Source: Triticum aestivum
Taxonomy: Eukaryota; Streptophyta; Magnoliopsida; Poales; Poaceae
Assembly: GCF_018294505.1 (NCBI RefSeq)
Contig: NC_057800.1
Coordinates: forward strand, 475,637,037-475,701,036
Direction of reading: 5' to 3'
DNA length: 64,000 nucleotides
Shown here one piece after another: positions 11,963 through 23,830 of the stretch. The position numbers were made by a program, and so were the translations under genes. The notes under the pieces were generated by a model. It did no database searches, was not told where the DNA came from, and saw only the letters and a program-made list of their open reading frames with translations. How positions within the stretch are numbered: the first letter of the stretch is position 1; each line of letters starts with the position of its first letter.

Positions 11963-12907
11963 CTGGTTGATTCTGGTTCTGGTTGCATTCCCTAGCACGG
12001 TGTCCTGGTTGACCACACCTGAAGCACAGACCATTATTGGGAGTGGGAACAGGAGCTTGTGGTGGTGGAGCTGGAAGCCTTGGCTGCCTAGTTGGAGGAG
12101 CAGGCAGACGAGGTGCGACATAGGACTACCTTGGGGCAGGTGCAGTTGGCTGGTACATACTGTTGGGAATCCATATCTTACGCTTTTGTGAAGATGAGCC
12201 CGTGTCACGGTTGCGCCTGTGAGAGGTATGGTATTCCTGCAGACCAATTTCGACATTGATGGCCTTGTTCACCAGGGTGAAGAAATCAGCAAAGTCATGC
12301 GCTAGAAGTGCGAGCTTGATATCAGCTTGAAGGCCATCACGGAACTTCTCCTGTCTGCGCGCATCAGTTGCAATGTCTTCTTCAGCATAGCAGGACAGAT
12401 CCAGAAACTCCCGCTGATAAGCTTCCACAGTTTTGTTGCCTTGGGTGAGGCTGCGGAACTCGCGCTTCTTATGGTCCATGACTCCCTGAGGAATGAAGCG
12501 AGCACGGAAAGCAGCTTAGAAGTCTGGCCAGGTGATGATTGTTCCAACTGGCAAAGTACGCTTGTGGCTGTCCCACCATCGAGCAGCGGGTCCCTTCAGG
12601 AAGAAGGAAGCAAAGGTGACATAGCTGGCAGGGGCTACATCAGCAGAATCCATCTCATAGGTGATGTACGGAGCTAGTCATCAGCATCCAGAGGCTGAGT
12701 TGAGCTGTGGTACACAGTTGGGTTCAGGCGCATGAAATCCTGCAGAGTTACTGGGGTTGGCTGCTGGTTCATATTGGGGCGAGGAAACTGAGCCATCATA
12801 TTCTCCATGAACTGGCGATTCATCTCAAGCTGTTGGATCATACCAGTCATGTACTCAGGCGGTGGTGGGGCGTTGCCACCACGACCACGACCACCTGGTC
12901 TAACCAT
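11963..12907 (-). pseudogene. gag: Gypsy Gag (retrotransposon gag domain and zinc knuckle)
   Basis: ATG is at 12907. The N-terminus is Gly/Arg-rich, then Met/Gln-rich. The conserved gag core with its RWWDSH-type and AYQREF-type motifs lies about 12630-12250. A CX2CX4HX4C knuckle lies about 12030-11980. Lesions are a TAG at 12674-12676 where the family normally has Trp, a frameshift close behind it, and a further stop near 12516 before the AAFRARF segment. The frame is cut by the Copia insertion at 11962. Gag would form the virus-like particle; this copy is dead but recognisable over its whole visible length. Confidence 0.88.
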
Positions 12908-13144
12908 CCTGCTAATATATAACAGGGGTAGTTCAGCATTGAGAAATTGTGAGGACACGAATCATTCATGAAGAAACATGCATAATGAAAGGAACACGAT
13001 AGATACTACATAGTAGTTGGCACATCTTACAAAAGTGATCATGCATAGAGTTCGGAACACAGAGTTCAGTACACAGACTAAGATCATCATAGGCGACACG
13101 TAGGCTCGTGGCAAATACATCTAACACTAACAAGCAAGTCTACA

Positions 13145-13900
13145 TCAGTCCCACGCGGTACTGCGGAGGTAGGTGTAGCCTGAAAGCAGGTAGTGTGGCA
13201 TCGGGAACTCCACGTCGGCAACCTGGGGTCCGCGGGTACTCTGGTGCAGAACCCAACGCTCAAGTGGCAGAAGAGGACCAAGTGCGGGAGAGTAGCCTCC
13301 CACATCTAGCCAACCGACGCCCTGGGGCATCACGGTCCTGGCAGGGTAGATCGCAGAACGCGGCAGCTCTCTAGATCCGACAAAGGGGTGCAACATCGTC
13401 AGAGCATGGTAAAGGTGCTGACGAGTGGTGTACAACTCGTGGCGAAGAGCTCGGTTAGCTCTATCCAGCCCATCAGCATGCAGAACCAGATTCTGATGGT
13501 AGAAGGGCTCTCGGGCGACAATGGAGTAGGCAGCAGTGTAGTATCCCTCCGCACCAACATCGGATGCGATAGCAATGTGCCTGAAGGGGGAGGTGTCCAA
13601 CTCCTGATACTCTCCACGAAGACGTGTCAGAGCAGCATAAGCAGCATCGTGGACCACCATATCGATAGTCACTCCAACACCATGAGCAGTGTGCAGCACG
13701 GTAGTGGAGTCATACTCCCGAGAGTAGAGGTGGACGATGGCACGGTACTGCTCCTAGTTGAAGTCCTGATACTCCTCATAGACGGTGTACTCAGGGTGCC
13801 AGCGATAACCCAGATAGGTCATCATCTCAACTAACACAGCAGGTGATCCTGAGGCACCAATGGTCGTCGTGTGGCGCACGACCTGCCTCGTGGGTTCCAT
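13145..13900 (-). pseudogene. Extra sense ORF between PBS and gag (251 codons, unknown)
   Basis: ATG at 13900 opens a frame of 251 codons to TGA at 13145. One in-frame TAG (13754-13756) stands where CAG would give Gln, so a single C-to-T change broke it. The product is soluble-looking, with no membrane segment or zinc finger, and is rich in Tyr, His, Leu and Ala. It lies on the same strand as gag and upstream of it, where Gypsy elements normally have only a leader. I do not recognise a domain. It could be an accessory protein or a structural N-terminal module. The near-intact frame in an old element argues that it was coding. Confidence 0.7.
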
Positions 13901-14221
13901 CTGAAAACAAAGATGTTTTCACAGGAGTCAAATGACAATGTGGATAACGTTCAATATACTACTCTAATGAATAGCTAGGGCTTATCCAACTTTGGGGTGA
14001 ACGTGGTCATGGGATCCTAATGTTAAAGTTAGTAAAATCGTTTAACCCGAGTAGAAGAGAGTTCAGAGTCCCAGAGTAAGGATCAAGGAGTAAAAGATCC
14101 TAATACCACCCAGATGGCGACGTGGGCCCGTAAGGCACACAGCCATGTTAGTAAATGTTGTTGTAATGTCTAGACTCAACTTCGGCCAAGGAGTGTGGAA
14201 GGGGGATTCCTACATGCAGTC

Positions 14222-14237
14222 GGCTCTGATACCAACT
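14222..14237 (-). other. tRNA-iMet primer-binding site
   Basis: On the minus strand the sequence after the LTR reads AGTTGGTATCAGAGCC. It contains the exact TGGTATCAGAGC complement of the initiator tRNA-Met 3' end, which fixes orientation and the inner LTR boundary. Confidence 0.92.
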
Positions 14238-17200
14238 TGTGACGCCCCCGATTCAATCGTACACTAATCATACACGCAAACGTGTACGATCAAGATCAGG
14301 GACTCACGGGAATATATCACAACACAACTCTACAAATAAAATAAGTCATACAAGCATCATATTACAAGCCAGGGGCCTCGAGGGCTCGAATACAAGAGCT
14401 CGATCATAGATGAGCCAGCGGAAGCAACAATATCTGAGTACAGACATAAGTTAAACAAGTTTGCCTTAAGAAGGCTAGCACAAACTGGGATACAGATCGA
14501 AAGAGGCACATGCCTCCTGCCTGGGATCCTCCTAAACTACTCTTGGTCGTCGTCAGCGGGCTGCACATAGTAGTAGGCACCTCCAGTGTAGTAGAAGTCG
14601 TCGTCGACGGTGGCGTCTGGATCCTGGGCTCCAACATCTGGTTGCGACAACCAGGTAGAAGGGAAAGGGGGAAAAGAGGGAAAAAGCAATCGTGAGTACT
14701 CATCCAAAGTACTCATAAGCAAGGAGCTACACTACATATGCATGGGTAAATGTGTAAAGGGCCATATCGGTGGACTGAACTGCAGAATGCCAGAATAAGA
14801 GGGGGATAGCTAATCCTGTCGAAGACTATGCTCTGGCCACCTCCATCTTGCAGCATGTAGAAGAGAGTAGATGGTAAGTTCACCAAGTAGCATCATGTAG
14901 CATAATCCTAACCGATGATCCTCCCCTCGTCGCCCTGTGAGAGAGCGATCACCGGTTGTATCTGGCACTTGGAAGGGTGTGTTTTATTAAGTATCTGGTT
15001 CTAGTTGTCATAAGGTCAAGGTACAACTCCAAGTCGTCTTGTTACCGAAGATCACGGCTATTCGAATAGATTAACTTCCCTGCAGGGGTGCACCACATAA
15101 CCCAACACGCTCGATCCCATTTGGCCGGACACACTTTCCTGGGTCATGCCCGGCCTTAGAAGATCAACAGGTCGCAGCCCTACCTAGGCACAAGAGAGAG
15201 GTCAGCACGCCGGTCTAAATCCTATGGCGCAGGGGTCTGGGCCCATCGCCCATTGCACACCTGCACATTGCGTACGCGGCCGGTGAGCAGACCTAGCCTC
15301 CCTTATACAAGAGTAGGCGTTCCAGTCCAACCCGGCGCACGCCGCTCAGTCGCTGATGTCACGAAGGCTTCGACTGATACCACGACGTCGAGTGCCCATA
15401 ACTGTCCCCGCGTAGATGGTTAGTGTGTATAGGCCAGTAGCCAGACTCAGATCAAATACCAAGATCTCGTAAAACGTGTTATTTTGAAATAACCGCAAAC
15501 GCCGACCAGGGCCAGGCCCACCTCTTTCCTAGGTGGTCTCAACCTGCCCTGTCGCTTCGCCACAAAGATCCACTCAGAGGGCCGTCGGGACAAACATCCT
15601 TTCGGACCCAATCCGTGGATCAGTCGCGGGTACTCCTACGAGCCGACCCGTCTTTAGTCTCCACAAGTATCATATATTATGTATATGTATATACCCGTGA
15701 TCAACTCCCGAGTGATCATGGCCCGATAGTATAGCATGGCAGACGGACAAGAATGTATGGCCACTGGTGATAAACTAGCATCCTATACTAAGCATTAGGA
15801 TTGCAGGTAAAGGTAACAACAGTAGTAGCAAGGACATGCTATGCATCAGGATAGGATTAACGGAAAGCAGTAACATGCTACACTACTCTAATGCAAGCAG
15901 TATAGATGAGAGTAGGCGATATCTGGTGATCAAGGGGGGGCTTGCCTGGTTGCTCTGGCAAGAGAGAGGGGTAGTCAACACCGTAGTCGTACTGGGTAGC
16001 AGCGACGTCAGTCTCGATGTCGACAAAGCGTGATGCGAGGCGTGCCCTAACGCGGTATAAGGTGATACCGGTGAAGGGGGAAACATCTGGGAAAATATCC
16101 CCGGTGTTTTGCGATTTCGGGCAAAGGAGACGGAGGGGGAAAGTTGTGAGTTTGATATGTTAGGGGTGCGTGGCGGACGAACGGGCTACGTATCCGGGTT
16201 CGTCTCGTCGTTCTGGGCAACTTTCATGTTGAAAATATTTTAATCCGAGTTACGGATTAAAAGATATGATTTTCTAAAGATTTTATTAATTTTTGGAATT
16301 TAATTAATTATTTAAATTAATTCAAAAATGAATTGATGACATCAGCATGATGTCATGCTGGCGTCAGCAGTCAACAGAGTTGACTGGTCAATCTGACCAG
16401 TGGGTCCCACTGGTTAGTGACACATTTTAATTAAACAGTTTAATTAACCTAGTTAGTTAATTAGCTAATTAATGTTTAATTAGTTTAATTATTTGTTTAG
16501 TTTAATTAATCAAAATTAATTAAGTTAATTATTTATGTAATTAATTAACTGTATTATTATTATTATTATTTATATTTTTTAAATTCTTTTTTTAATAAAA
16601 CGTTCTGGGCTAGGCCCACCTGTCAGTGGTCCAGAGGGGCTAGCGGGCACGGGCGCTACGGGTGCGTGGGCGCTACGGGCGCCCGTTAACGGGCGGAGGC
16701 CACGACCCAGCGCAGCAGGGCGCCGGCGGCCACGACGCTGGTCAGGGAAGCGGCGGAGGGGAGGAACTGGAGCGGGGGGCCGGTGCAGTTGGCCGCGGTG
16801 GCCAGCGGGTTTGTTGCGGGCGGTCTCGAGTAGAGACAGCGAGCGGGGCGACGTCTGCACGCGAGGAGCAGCAGCGGACGACGGGAAGCGGGGCGAAGGC
16901 GAGCGGCGGGTCCGGCGAGCTGCAGCAGCGCCGGCACGGACGGCGGCGGATGACGGTGGCGGGGCAAGTGGGGCGCAGAGGGATGGCATGGGGCGGTGGT
17001 GGTCGCGTCCTAGGCAGCAAGGGGCTGCGGTGGTGCGGGCCACGACAGGCGCGAGCGCTCTGGGAAGGAGCAGCACGGCGGGTGCGGCTCGGCGCGGCTG
17101 CGGGTGCGCGCGACGGCATGCTGGGCGAGGCGAGGCCGCGGTGAGCACGGGTGGCGCACGCGCGGCGGGAGCAGAGAGGGGAATGGGGGTGGCGATGCGG

Positions 17201-17948
17201 CGCGGGCGCACAGAGGCGGCCGCCGCGTGCGCGGCGACAGCGTGCGGGCGCGCGCAGGGAAGAGAGGAGGAGGGGCCTCACCACGGGTCGTTGGGTCTAG
17301 GCAGTGGGCGCGGGAAGGTTCGGAGAGGTCGACGGGGACAACATGGCGGAGCGGGAGGCAGCCCGGCGGGGGAGCATTCCGGCGAGGTCCCCGGGCGGCG
17401 GTGACGGCGCACGGCGTCACAGCAAAGGGGTACGGCGTCGGGGGGAGGGGTTTTCGTTCCCTCGATCCAGATCTGGATCAGGGGGAGGGGGAGAGCGAGT
17501 GGGGGGTGGGGGGTGGGGCGACGGGTAGCGTGCTAGGGTTTCGGGGTCCAGGGATAAGGGGAATGGGGGTGGGCCGGTTGGGCCTTTTGGCCTGATGGCC
17601 TACTGGCTAGCTGGGCCATTCGGCCCAGGGGGGTTCTCCTTTTTTAGATGTGTTTGTTTTCTTTCTTTTATTTATTCCTTTTCTGATTTTATTTATTCTT
17701 TACTGTTTTCTTTCATTTTATGGATTTAGGTTTCCTATAAAAGCACGGTTCCCTCATTATAAATACCTAAGCATTTATTTGCACACTCCGAACATTTTAG
17801 TTTAATATTTTGAAAACTTTTGTTGTTTGCCATTTTTTTTGAATTGATTTTGAATCGGTTTGAACTAACGAAAGTTTAGCAACAGTAAATAAAGATGACA
17901 TGGCATCTTAAGAGAGTTTTACTGTAGCCTAATTATCCGGGCGTTACA
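14238..17948 (-). repeat. 5' LTR of the minus-strand Gypsy (3.7 kb)
   Basis: Bounded by TGT...ACA ends: TGTAACGCCC at 17948 on the minus strand, and TGTGACGCC at 14238 on the plus strand. A CpG-rich stretch (about 16610-17540) with overlapping long frames on both strands lies 0.4-1.35 kb from the U3 start. The segment at 16230-16600 is extremely AT-rich. The shared CTGCAGGG/TTCGAA block and a GAGTAC...GTACTC inverted repeat (about 14695-14720) lie nearer the inner end. Frames in the CpG-rich part give low-complexity products and I do not call them genes. Confidence 0.88.
15055..15093 (-). promoter_or_regulatory. Shared long-LTR block, minus-strand copy
   Basis: Read on the minus strand it gives CACCCCTGCAGGG, then ATTCGAATAGCCGTG after about 13 bases. 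It matches the chromovirus and LARD copies in order and spacing. Confidence 0.6.
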
Positions 17949-20391
17949 CCAAGATCGCGAACGAACACAGGGCTCTCGTCTCTGTAATAAAAAAGAAAAG
18001 AAAACGCCTGAGAGAGGAACGGATTAGGGGAGAGAGGATGCAGCGGGCGCTGGATACAAGCGATGCAGGCGACCTGCGGTGGGATCTAGCCGAGGCGCGA
18101 GAGGATCCGGGGCTGGTCGGTCTAGCCGTCAGGAGATCCGCCAGTGAGGTAGAAAGGGCGTAATGGCGCCTTATCTTTTGGAATCTGCTCCGCTCAGACT
18201 TCAAACACACAATTACACTTCAGTTTCTAATCACACATAGACAGAGATTGATGAGGATGCAGTGCGCGGAGCAGCCGTTTCTACAGAACATTAATGCATT
18301 AATGGAGTGGGGTTGCGCCTCAAGACGGATGGTGGAGGTCAAGTACCTACATATGCTTTGTCCGGTCACCCAGGTTCTTCTCCCTTCTTCCTCCAGCAGT
18401 ACTGCAGTAGCATCAAGATCTACGCTTCTCCACTATGTCGCCCCTCATCTTCAATTTTGATGCAGATTTCCCTTTCCCAATACAATCCCCTGGCACTTAA
18501 TATATATACTCTGGTCGGATTCCTGCTGATGCTGATTTCCGCTTTTAATTTGTTGCAGTTATTGTCGCCCAAGTGTTTGTGATTACTTCTAGCTTATTGG
18601 TTCAACAAATTTCTGCAGGTTGTTTCTGGGGTTATTTTTGTTCCTGAATTCTAAAACCGAGGATCCCAATGGCTGCTCAAAGGTTAGTTCAGTCGGATTT
18701 CATATTTTATTCCATAGTCAGTGTGTTCATACGATTGCTTACTTTCCATTTTTATCTGTTCGTAAATATCCATGACATGCTACTGTCGACTATTATTTTC
18801 GCTATATATATGCATGATGCATCAGGTTGTTTAGGACGGTAGATCCTTAGACGCAAGCATAATCTTATTGTACACAGTCTTAGTTTGTTCCTATATGAAA
18901 AATGACATATATAATGTCTGTACAGTTCTTTGAAAGAAGAAAGTATTGTTGTATGTTTGGTGCTTCTAGTATGTGCCTGATTGTGGAGGAGATGTTGGAT
19001 ATGGGGATGTGGCTTCTCCTACTTCAGAATGTAGTGTAATTAAACTGCTTCTTGCAGCTTAGTCTGCAGTTTAGTCTCTTTTGCACTCTATCTGCAACTT
19101 TCTCCTTTGGAGGCATTGGAATTATTTTCAGTGTGATTGAATTGATTGTTAAGTGTGCAATGTATGTCAGTGACAGGTTTATAGCCGAATCTTTATTTTT
19201 TACAAAGTTGAGCAGAAAGAACAAGAGCAAAGCCTCTTGTTTCCAAAGCCTACCCAGCCTAACAACTTTTGAATGATCTGACCCCGGAGCAAGATTTGTA
19301 CATAAATTGCTATGATGGGCCAACTAAAGATCCAACTCAAGTACCCTTCTTCCGAGGTTAAGGAGAGAACTGTCTTGATGAACCCTTTTTCACCGCACAC
19401 CGTCCCCATTCAATCTTTTCTACTGGACCGAACCACTGCAGAAACTAGGTAAGAGGAATCAAAGAAATGTGAGTATAAGACATGATGTTAACATCATTTA
19501 TATGAATTTTATTTCTTGTACTATTGTACCTAAACATTTCTCTCTTAATAATAGGAAAAACCTCAAATTTAAATATGGTAACACTAGCACTATATCTTAT
19601 TTTTGTTTATAGATGTAAAGATATGTATGTAGAACTATTTTATATCGCTCTCATGTCTGCTTTACCTGCAACCTATTTATCATGATGTATCTACCATTCT
19701 CAAACTTTGTATTGCAAATTTTTGCAACATTTTGCTATAGAGTTATTTTGGGAGCCAAAACAGTAGATGATCAATCACAAAAAATGTTCCCATCAGCCAT
19801 CCTAATTTAAATCACATACACTTGATACCACGATACCACGACTTGAACCAACACGTCTGCATGTGCTCTTAGATGAATAGTAAATTCAAAATAAATAGTA
19901 AATAAAATTGAAAAATTTTGTCTTCTTGTGTACATGTTCCCGTGTTCCTGTTAGTGTAACAAGCGTGCTTGACAATTTTCATGCGAAACGGGATAGCAGT
20001 ACTTCGTTGGTGAAAAAACAAAATTAAGTGTAAAATTCGGTATTCAACTTTTTTTTCACGGGTCAACAAAATTGGGCGCAGGAGCATATACTTCCAAGAG
20101 CCAAACTGGATTTCCTCGAACGCACTACTTTCTTGCAAACCAACTGGATTCCTCTCTGTAGTTACATAGTATTATTGTAGATTGACCGGCTCCTCTCCCT
20201 TATTACATATCATTTTTTGTGAGTCCCGATTACATATCATTGTGTTGAAAAAATCAAGTGGAGACAAAAACAACCTACAAGGAAGCCTAATACATCAAAG
20301 CATTGAAAACAAAGTATATAAATTACTTCAAGTCCCTAAAAATAAAATTAAGAACAGACGGGCGCAACAACGTGTGCCATTAACGATCTAG
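17949..20391 (+). mobile_element. Helitron-like element, 3' part
   Basis: The right end is GATCTAG followed by T (CTAG at 20388-20391, host T at 20392). Thirteen bases before the end lies an 18-nt hairpin (20361-20378): GGCGCA, a 6-nt loop, TGTGCC, with one G-U pair. Hairpin plus CTRR inserted before T is the Helitron 3' signature. The right flank is internal sequence of a Retand-type Gypsy. The 5' TC end is not visible because the minus-strand Gypsy interrupts on the left. The body has intron-like AT-rich stretches, an ATG followed by a splice donor (18669-18682, then GTTAGT) and a coding-like fragment near 19270, consistent with captured gene pieces. Confidence 0.6.
19195..19345 (+). pseudogene. 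Captured gene fragment, unidentified
   Basis: Two overlapping frames look protein-like. The first is a Glu/Gln-rich run followed by a Pro-containing segment (about 19200-19270). After a one-base shift, a stretch containing DLTPEQDLYINCYDG (about 19274-19318) ends at TAA near 19360. Composition and continuity look exonic, but a frameshift and stops interrupt it. I do not recognise the parent gene. It lies inside the Helitron-like element, so capture from a host gene is the simplest reading. Confidence 0.3.
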
Positions 20392-20640
20392 TAAAGCATT
20401 ATAGTCTGATTGCCTTGTTCGTTGTGCTGAGCACCTCCCTCGAAGGACCCAACAATGGGAAAAAGAGTGCTCAGATTTATCCCGAACACCCCAGCACTCG
20501 TGGCATGGGGGCAGAAGCCCACGACTGGCCATCTCTCAGATTTGATAAACAGCCGCACACAAGGTAATATTTTAAATTCAGACAAGCGTTGCATAGCGCA
20601 CATGAACAAGTTTTCATAATACAGGATCACACGAGCAAGT

Positions 20641-23600
20641 TCATTCAAAAATTACATCCTTCGCACACTCGTCTGCCACAAGACGGGCACCCTTCAGGAC
20701 ACCCTCATAATACATCTCAGGGTGGCGATGCTCCTTGCCCTGCGGTGGCCCCTCCTTCACCAGCTTCTCGGCGTCCATCTTGGCCCAGTGCACCTTCGCA
20801 CGGGCAAAAGCCCGGCATGCACCTTCGATGCAGACGGACCGCTTTAAGAATTCTAGTCGTGGGCAGGCATCCACAAGCCGCCTCACCAGGCCGAAGTAGC
20901 TGTTGGGAAGGGAGTCGTCAGGCCACATCCGGACTATAAGGCCCCTCATGGCCGGTTCGGCCGCCTTGTGCAGCTCGACCAGTTGCTTCAGTTGGTCGCT
21001 CACAGGCATCGGGTGTTCGGTCCCAGTATACTGAGACCAGAAAAACTTCTCCGTCGAGCTTCCCTCCTCAGCCTGGTAGTACTTTGCGCCATCCGACACG
21101 CTGCGGGGCAAATCTGCGAACGCTCCTGGAGAGATCCGGACTCGGGTAAGTAACAAGTAATTTACTTTCACATGCTTGCTTTGCATAATGAATGCCTTAC
21201 CCGCCGCTACCTTCCTCATCGCCTCAACTTCCTGGAGGGCCTTTTGGGCTTCAGCTTTGGCACTCTTTGTGCTCTCGAGGGCCACGACAAGCTTGGACTC
21301 TCGCGTCTTTGAGTCAAGCTCCAAAGTCTCGTGCTTCTGCATGAGAGCCTGGAGCTCTTGCTGCACCTCTTCCACCCGTGCCTCTTGTTTTTCCCGCTCA
21401 GTGCGCTCCTTGGCCGCTTTGTTTTTGGCCTCAGACATCGTTTGCTTTAGGGCCGCCACTTCGGTCATGGCCCCTGGCACATCCATGATGATCCTATCAT
21501 TTTTTGCAACCGCATCCTTTTTATATATATACAGACAAGGTATTACTTACCTTTGTTCTCATCGAGCTGCCTCTTGGCAAGGCCGAGCTCTTTCTCGGAC
21601 CGCTCGAGGTTCTGCTTCAGTGCGGCAACCTCCGCAGTCAGTGCGGCAGAGGTCAGCAGTGAAGCCTGCATACGCATACAGACATACTTATATTAGACTC
21701 CTGTAGGTATTATTTGATCCTCTATTCGGCTTTTCTTTGTGAACACCAAACAGAGCATCAGGGGCTACTGTCTATGCGGGAATATTTTCCTGTATTTTAA
21801 ATACTTACCTCAAATCCTGTTAGAAGGCTGGCACAGGCTTCAGTCAGTCCGCTCTTGGCGGACTGAACCTTCTTGATCACCACACTCATAATAGTGTGGT
21901 GCTCTTCGTTGATGGAAGCACCGTGAAGTGCTCCCAGCAGGTTGTCCGGTGCCTCTGGTTGGTCAGAGGTCACCGACATGGGCGGATTTCCCCTCTTGGA
22001 AGGGAGCCGCCTGCCGGAGTCCGGAATCACTGGAGGTTCCAGCACGGCGTTCGGCTGATGGCCGAATTTGGAGCCCTTGGGAGTCTTGCTCCCTTTGCGC
22101 CTGGAGTCCGGAAGGTCGCCTTGAGGCGCCTCCAGGACTACCTCCCCTCGGCTCGGTGCCCCTTGAGACAATACCTCGACATTGTCCGTAGGGTGAGGCG
22201 AGGAGGCGGTTGGAAGTGAATAGCTATTCATATCCGACGAGTCCAAAGAACCGTCCGACGAGGATACGTCGATACAGGTTCGGGGCGGACTGCATGATCA
22301 TATTCGACGTTAGGAGAAGCAGTGCAATAAAAGTGTGCTATGAGTTACTCTGGTATTCGAATACTTATGACTTTGCCAGGGGCTTGGCCCTGAGTAACCA
22401 CTCGTCTTCCCCGTCGGCGGCGGTGGTGGAACAGTCCGGAAGGAGAGTCCTTCCCTTCTTGGACCCTTCGGCCTCCGCGGTTGGGGCGGCCTTCCTTTTC
22501 TTGTCTCCCTCGGCTGGAGGGGGAGAATCTTCATCTTCCTCCTCCTCGTTTTTATGGGAGGAGTGCGTCTTGGAGTTATCAGAAGATGAGTCCGATACCA
22601 CCTGGCGTCGGGAACTCTTTCGGGTTCCCATGGCCTTCTTCTTGATATTCTTCTCCGGCACCTCATAAGGAGCTGGAGTCTGCATCTGCGCCAGGAGAGC
22701 GTCTGCAGGGTCTTCGGGCAGAGGGGTCGGGCAGTCAATCTGCTCCGATGCCTCCACCCAGTCCTGTCAAAGGCATGGGAGCTCAGATTCTGCACATGGT
22801 TAAACTATGGAAAATAAATACCCTACAAGATGTACAGAACTTACCGGATTCGCAGGGCGCTTCGCGCTCAACCCGTGGTCCTCGGTAGGGGGAGGGGGGA
22901 CCTCGGCGCCCTTGAACAGCACCTTCCAGACGTCTTTATGTGTCATGTCGAAGAGCTCACGTAGAGTCTGGTGCTGGGCCGGGTCGAACTCCCATAAATT
23001 GAAAGCCCGTTGTTGACATGGGAGGATCCGACGGAAGAGCATGACCTGCACTATGTTGACAAGCTTGAGTTTCTTGCTTGTCATGTTCCGGATACACTTC
23101 TGGAGTCCGTCCAGCTCCACCGATGAGCCCCAGGACAGGCCCTTCTCCTTCCAGGAAGTAAGCCAAGTGGGGATTCTGGATCAAAACTCGGGGGCCGCCA
23201 CCCAGTTGGCGTCGCGTGGTTCGGTGATGTAGAACCACCCCGATTGCCACCCCTTTATGGTCCCCACATAGGAGCCCTCGAGCCATGTAACATTAGGCAT
23301 TTTGCCCCCCATGGCTCTGCCGCATTCCGCTTGTTGGCCGCCTACTACCTTCGGCTTGACATTAAAGGTCTTCAGCCACAGGCCGAAGTGGGGACGGATG
23401 TAGAGGAAAGCCTCGCACACGACGATGAACGCCGAAATGTTGAGGATGAAATTCGGGGCCAGATCATGGAAGTCCAGCCCATAATAGAACATAAGGCTGC
23501 GGACGAATGGATGGAGGGGAAACCCCAGTCCGCAGACGAAGTGGGAGAGGAAAACCACCCTTTCATAAGGTTTCGGGGTAGGGACGATCTGCACCGCGGC

Positions 23601-23708
23601 TGGCAGCCGGTGCGCGATATCCGCGGCCAAGTATCCGGCCCCGCGCGACTTTTTGATGTCTCCCTCTGTGACGGAGGAGACCATCCACTTGCCTCCCACT
23701 CCGGACAT
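20641..23708 (-). pseudogene. Antisense ORF, spliced, 'putative gypsy-type transposon' domain
   Basis: Minus-strand gene in about five exons: 23708-22845, 22763-22372, 22289-21809, 21665-21551, and about 21516-20641. The first three introns have GT...AG ends and join in phase; the fourth joint is uncertain. Exon 1 resembles the plant domain called putative gypsy-type transposon (Transposase_28/PMD-like), with a GLGFPLHPF-type core. Exon 2 is acidic and Lys/Ser-rich, possibly a nuclear-localisation region. Exon 4 and early exon 5 look coiled-coil (heptads, Glu/Lys/Ala), and the C-terminus is globular. The ATG at 23708 lies 113 nt below a TATA box. TGA at 23181-23183, probably from CGA, is the clear lesion. 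Function unknown. Confidence 0.75.
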
Positions 23709-23820
23709 ATTTGGAGAGGGTTGAGGAAAAAGATGTGGACTTGGGCGCTGGAGCTCGAGTGCGCGAGAATGGTTGAGCAAGGAGGAAGAAGGTGTGGGTA
23801 GAAAAAGGTAAACCCTTATC

Positions 23821-23830
23821 CCTTTATAAG
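23821..23830 (-). promoter_or_regulatory. TATA box of the antisense ORF
   Basis: The minus strand reads CTTATAAAGG in a GC-rich setting, 113 nt upstream of the antisense ATG at 23708. Position and sequence fit a pol II core promoter reading away from the LTR. Confidence 0.6.

Larger units (their letters stand above)
11963..17948 (-). mobile_element. Ty3/Gypsy element on the minus strand, 5' part
   Basis: Reading right to left there is a 3.7-kb LTR (17948-14238), a perfect tRNA-iMet primer-binding site, an extra ORF (13900-13145) and gag (12907-11963). The Copia insertion then cuts off the view; pol and the second LTR should lie to the left. The outer LTR end (TGTAACGCCC on the minus strand) abuts unrelated sequence at 17949, where CCAAG is the expected target duplication. 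Confidence 0.9.

Noticed and set aside
16579..17595. Frames up to 210 codons on both strands
   Set aside because: CpG-rich part of the minus-strand Gypsy LTR. No domain motif, and all frames are open because stops are rare in GC-rich DNA.
11963..17948. Same family as the Tekay-like chromovirus at 1-7510
   Set aside because: LTR ends and most LTR sequence differ, although the gag types and the shared LTR block are related; treated as separate families.
17949..18300. 5' end of the Helitron
   Set aside because: No TC terminus next to an A was supported; the left part is more likely beyond the inserted Gypsy.
21121..21200. Additional intron in the last antisense exon (GTAAGG at 21200)
   Set aside because: The frame reads through this stretch without a stop and with plausible protein sequence, so no intron is needed.
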